NCBI GenBank assembly: GCA_023393895.1
Contig: JAEXBT010000171.1
Span: forward strand, 1-8,850
Direction: 5' to 3'
Length of the DNA stretch: 8,850 bases
Source of the DNA: Pseudomonadota bacterium
GTDB lineage: Bacteria > Pseudomonadota > Gammaproteobacteria > Xanthomonadales > Xanthomonadaceae
Part shown: positions 6,762-8,850 of the stretch, piece after piece
Position numbering within the stretch: position 1 is the stretch's first letter
Layout of the letters: every line of letters begins with the position of its first letter
Position numbers and translations under genes: made by a program
The notes under the pieces: generated by a model
Databases searched by the model: none
What the model was told of the DNA's origin: nothing
Seen by the model: only the letters and a program-made list of their open reading frames with translations

Positions 6762-7871
6762 TCAGCGTGCCGCGCGTGCCTCGCAGGCGCGATAGCGCTT
6801 CTCGACCCGGGTGGCGAACCATTCAGTGGTGAGCTGGCGAGTGATCTTGGGGCTTTCCAGCGTGATCTGCGGGATCTGCGCGCGCGGCAGGCTGCGTCCG
6901 GCGCGGCGTTCGGCGAGTGCGTACAGCGATGTGTAGAGCCGCGTGTACTCGAACTCGTCGCGTCCGCTGCGCTCGAGGTCGGCGCGGATTTCCTCGACGC
7001 TCATGCCGAGTTCGCTGGCAAGTCCGCGTAGTGCGCCCTCGGTGGCACCCACCCTGGATGCATCGCCGTGCAGCAGCAGGTCGCCATCGCGGACCAGCGG
7101 TACCTGGCTCGCCGTGGTGACCGCCGCCTGGAAGGCCGCGTTGCGGCTCGCGTAATGGCCGGCATTGAAGTCGGCGAAGCGGTACAGGTGGCGCGGATAG
7201 CTGTTGGGATACTTCAGCAGGTGGGCGATGCCGAAATACAGGCCGCCGCGCCGGCTGAACACCTCTTGCCGGATCGAGCCGCCGGACGGATAGGGGTAGG
7301 GCCGCTCCTCCGATTGCCGTTCGGCGTAATCGATGCCGACCTGCATCGGTCCACCGGTCCGCACCGGGTTGGCCCGCGCCAGCAATCCGCGTCCTAGCCG
7401 CGGCGCCCGCGCGATGATCTGTTCGTACAGGTCGCTGAGTTCGCGTTCGGTCCGCACCCGTTGCAGCTTGTCGCCGTAGGGTTCGCCATCGGGCGCCTTC
7501 ATCCGCAGCGCACCGGCAACCGCGAGTTTCGGTACGCCGTATTGCCCGGCGCGCCGCTCGATCTCCTCACGTGCGATCTTCCCGAGCCCCGGGACCGGCG
7601 GATCGGCCTTGTAGCCGGATTCCTGCTCGATCACCGCCAGCGTCGCGCACAGGTTGGCGGTGGTGGGCGGCAATTGCAGCGCATGGAAGGCGCTTTGGAT
7701 GTCGGCCGCCCAGCCGCTGCGGTCTGCGAGGGTGGCGGGCATCAGGCGTTCGAGTTGCGCGCGCACCTGGGCCGGGGTGCGTCCGGCGGGGCGCGGTGGG
7801 GGCGGCGTGCAGGCCGTCAGGAGCGCGGCGGTGCACGCGGCGGCCAGCAGCAGTGGGCGGATCCGGATCAT
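6762..7871 (-). CDS. DUF1615 family lipoprotein with lytic-transglycosylase-like motifs
   Basis: From ATG 7871 this is a 369-residue protein with a lipoprotein signal peptide and lipobox LTAC (Cys21), then a Pro-rich tether (TPPPPRP). The body matches the DUF1615 family as I recall it, with SGWAADIQSAFHAL (52-65) and AVIEQESGYKADPPVPGLG (79-97). I also see the order of motifs of goose-lysozyme/SLT enzymes: a helix ending in Glu84-Ser85, GGPMQV (173-178) and ADFNAGHY (233-240), like the ES, GLMQ and YNAG motifs. Cell-wall cleavage is therefore possible but unproven. A longer reading frame reaches 7991, but those 40 extra residues are Arg/Cys-rich and would hide the lipobox, so 7871 is chosen even though no clear ribosome site precedes it. 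It is divergent from the gene at 8009. Confidence 0.88.
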   Translation of the reverse strand: MIRIRPLLLAAACTAALLTACTPPPPRPAGRTPAQVRAQLERLMPATLADRSGWAADIQSAFHALQLPPTTANLCATLAVIEQESGYKADPPVPGLGKIAREEIERRAGQYGVPKLAVAGALRMKAPDGEPYGDKLQRVRTERELSDLYEQIIARAPRLGRGLLARANPVRTGGPMQVGIDYAERQSEERPYPYPSGGSIRQEVFSRRGGLYFGIAHLLKYPNSYPRHLYRFADFNAGHYASRNAAFQAAVTTASQVPLVRDGDLLLHGDASRVGATEGALRGLASELGMSVEEIRADLERSGRDEFEYTRLYTSLYALAERRAGRSLPRAQIPQITLESPKITRQLTTEWFATRVEKRYRACEARAAR

Positions 7872-7897
7872 GCGACGGGCAACGGGGCGACGCGCGC

Positions 7898-7903
7898 AGC
7901 ATA
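7898..7903 (-). promoter_or_regulatory. Possible -10 element (TATGCT) for the DUF1615 gene
   Basis: On the minus strand GCTATGCTG places a TATGCT hexamer about 26 bases before the ATG at 7871. No convincing -35 hexamer lies 16-18 bases further upstream, so the call rests on the -10 alone. The 137-base gap 7872-8008 also serves the divergent gene at 8009, for which I see no clear promoter. Confidence 0.22.
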
Positions 7904-8008
7904 GCGATGCCGGGCGCCTGATGCTTTCCGCCCGATGAACGCAGGCTTTCACCCCGCGCAAACCCCTGCCGGAAAAGACTGCAGCCCCCACTCAGTCAGG
8001 AATCACCC

Positions 8009-8521
8009 ATGACCCAGACGCTCAGCCAGGACGAGAAGATGTTGCTGACCCACCTGCCTTCGGCCATTGGCGGCGCGATGGCGATGGCAGGGCGCAGCGG
8101 CCTGTTCGGCACCGGCAAGGAGATGTTCGCCACCTCGCAGGCGCTGCTGGCGGGCGCGAGGGATTACCCCGGCAACGCGCTGATCCGTGACATCGTCCCC
8201 GACGTGGACGGCGACCGGGGCGCCGAGATGGAAGACATGCGCCAGACCCGCGACTGGAGCATGGCGCGCATGAAGGGCAAGTCCGTGGATTCGGCCGAGA
8301 AGATGATTGCGGTGGTCCTGGAAGACTGCCGTGAGGCCGCGCAGGTGCTTGCCCGCATCGATCCGAAAGAGGCGGGCGAGTACAAGGCGTGGGCGCTGCA
8401 GATCGCCGACAAGGTGGCGCAGGCCTCCACCGAGGGTGGCTTCCTCGGGATCGGCGGCACGCGTCTGTCCGATGCGGAGAAGCGGCTGATCGAGGAGATC
8501 CGCAGCGCACTCGCGGCCTGA
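8009..8521 (+). CDS. Conserved protein of unknown function, helical, with C-terminal FLGIGG motif
   Basis: This 170-residue protein has no signal peptide or strong membrane segment, although residues 12-34 are mildly hydrophobic with Gly/Ala. It appears mostly helical. The C-terminal part, EYKAWALQIADKVAQAS (124-140) followed by GGFLGIGGTRLSDAEK (143-158), has the look of a conserved motif that I have seen in hypothetical proteins, but I cannot name a function. There is a single Cys (107). The start ATG 8009 has CAGGA seven bases upstream and is the first residue of the helical region. It is divergent from the DUF1615 gene and 81 bases upstream of the NnrU gene on the same strand. Base composition matches its neighbours. 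Confidence 0.85.
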   Translation: MTQTLSQDEKMLLTHLPSAIGGAMAMAGRSGLFGTGKEMFATSQALLAGARDYPGNALIRDIVPDVDGDRGAEMEDMRQTRDWSMARMKGKSVDSAEKMIAVVLEDCREAAQVLARIDPKEAGEYKAWALQIADKVAQASTEGGFLGIGGTRLSDAEKRLIEEIRSALAA

Positions 8522-8538
8522 GCGCGGGCGCTGTGGCG

Positions 8539-8565
8539 CCGGGTGGCGGGACTCGCGCCGCCCGG
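8539..8565 (+). terminator. Possible terminator hairpin after the unknown-function gene
   Basis: CCGGGTGGCG (8539-8548) pairs with CGCCGCCCGG (8556-8565) over 10 bp with one G-U pair and a seven-base loop. It begins 18 bases past the stop. The following bases TTAGCCTGTCTTCGT are only mildly T-rich, so termination may be weak, or the hairpin may have another role such as protecting the 3' end of the message. Confidence 0.45.
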
Positions 8566-8602
8566 TTAGCCTGTCTTCGTCCGGATTGAAGGAAGGCTTG
8601 CG

Positions 8603-8850
8603 ATGACGCTCATGCTGATCGGCCTGATCGGTTTCCTGGGCCTGCATTCGATCCGGATCCTCGCGCCCGGGTGGCGCGAGGCGCGCATCGCGCGGATGGG
8701 CGAGAAGCCCTGGAAGGGCATTTACAGCCTGCTGGCGGGCGGCTTCTTCGTCCTGCTGGCATGGGGGTACGGTCAGGCGCGACTCGAGCCGACGCTGGTG
8801 TGGACCCCGCCGCCGGGATTGCGCCACATCGCCTACGTACTGGTTGAGAT
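8603..8850 (+). CDS. NnrU family membrane protein, N-terminal part only (runs off the right edge)
   Basis: 82 codons are visible. The start ATG 8603 has GAAGGAAGG (8588-8596) six bases upstream. The peptide opens MTLMLIGLIGFLGLHSIRIL, then PGWREARIARMGEKPWKGIYSLL and the strongly hydrophobic AGGFFVLLAW. This is the pattern of NnrU-family integral membrane proteins: a first membrane helix with the conserved HS, a cytoplasmic loop with WR and W-KG-YS, then a second helix (about 41-56). Residues 67-82 (WTPPPGLRHIAYVLVE) lead into the next helix. NnrU was named from nitrite and nitric-oxide reduction clusters, and related proteins occur widely without denitrification genes. Nothing else in the window points to nitrogen-oxide respiration, so the role here is open. 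Confidence 0.87.
   Translation, partial: MTLMLIGLIGFLGLHSIRILAPGWREARIARMGEKPWKGIYSLLAGGFFVLLAWGYGQARLEPTLVWTPPPGLRHIAYVLVE

Noticed and set aside
7872..7991. N-terminal extension of the DUF1615 gene to an ATG at 7991
   Set aside because: The 40 extra residues are Arg/Cys-rich and would put the lipoprotein signal peptide inside the protein. They also fill nearly all of the gap to the divergent gene.

Overview
The window is high-G+C bacterial DNA (roughly two thirds G+C by eye) with tightly packed genes. The protein families (NnrU, DUF1615 lipoprotein, an M28 peptidase with a C-terminal FN3 domain, M13 peptidase, a PPOX-type general stress protein) and the GCAA-loop terminator style suggest a gammaproteobacterium of the Xanthomonadaceae/Lysobacteraceae (Lysobacter- or Luteimonas-like). 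This assignment is recalled from protein families and was not tested by any search. I saw no tRNA, rRNA, CRISPR array, insertion sequence, phage gene or compositional break. It reads as chromosomal core or near-core sequence, not a mobile island.

Layout. At the left edge is the start of a small lipoprotein gene on the minus strand (1-119), preceded by a PPOX-like flavin-binding general stress protein on the same strand (176-661). Next comes a two-gene minus-strand operon: an exported S41 serine peptidase (1580-2968) whose stop overlaps by four bases (GTGA) the GTG start of an exported LolA-like protein (798-1583). A GCAA-tetraloop terminator at 745-770 ends it. Divergent from this operon, across 143 bases, is an exported M13 (neprilysin/PepO-type) zinc peptidase (3112-5244, plus) with a strong terminator. 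Convergent to it is an exported M28 zinc peptidase with a C-terminal FN3 domain (5315-6712, minus). It lies 49 bases downstream of a DUF1615 lipoprotein gene on the same strand (6762-7871). Divergent from DUF1615 are a conserved protein of unknown function (8009-8521, plus) and, running off the right edge, the start of an NnrU-family membrane protein (8603-8850+, plus).

How the genes fit together. Most products are predicted to act outside the cytoplasm. Three unrelated peptidases (S41, M13, M28) sit within about 5 kb. They occupy separate transcription units, so this looks like a neighbourhood of envelope or secreted proteolysis, not one machine. The tightest link is the translationally coupled S41/LolA-like pair. 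No gap exceeds 150 bases, so there is no long unexplained stretch. I did not find a clear new system. The points most worth following are lysozyme/SLT-like signatures in the DUF1615 lipoprotein, an Asp in place of the first zinc-binding His of the M28 peptidase, and the coupled S41/LolA-like pair.
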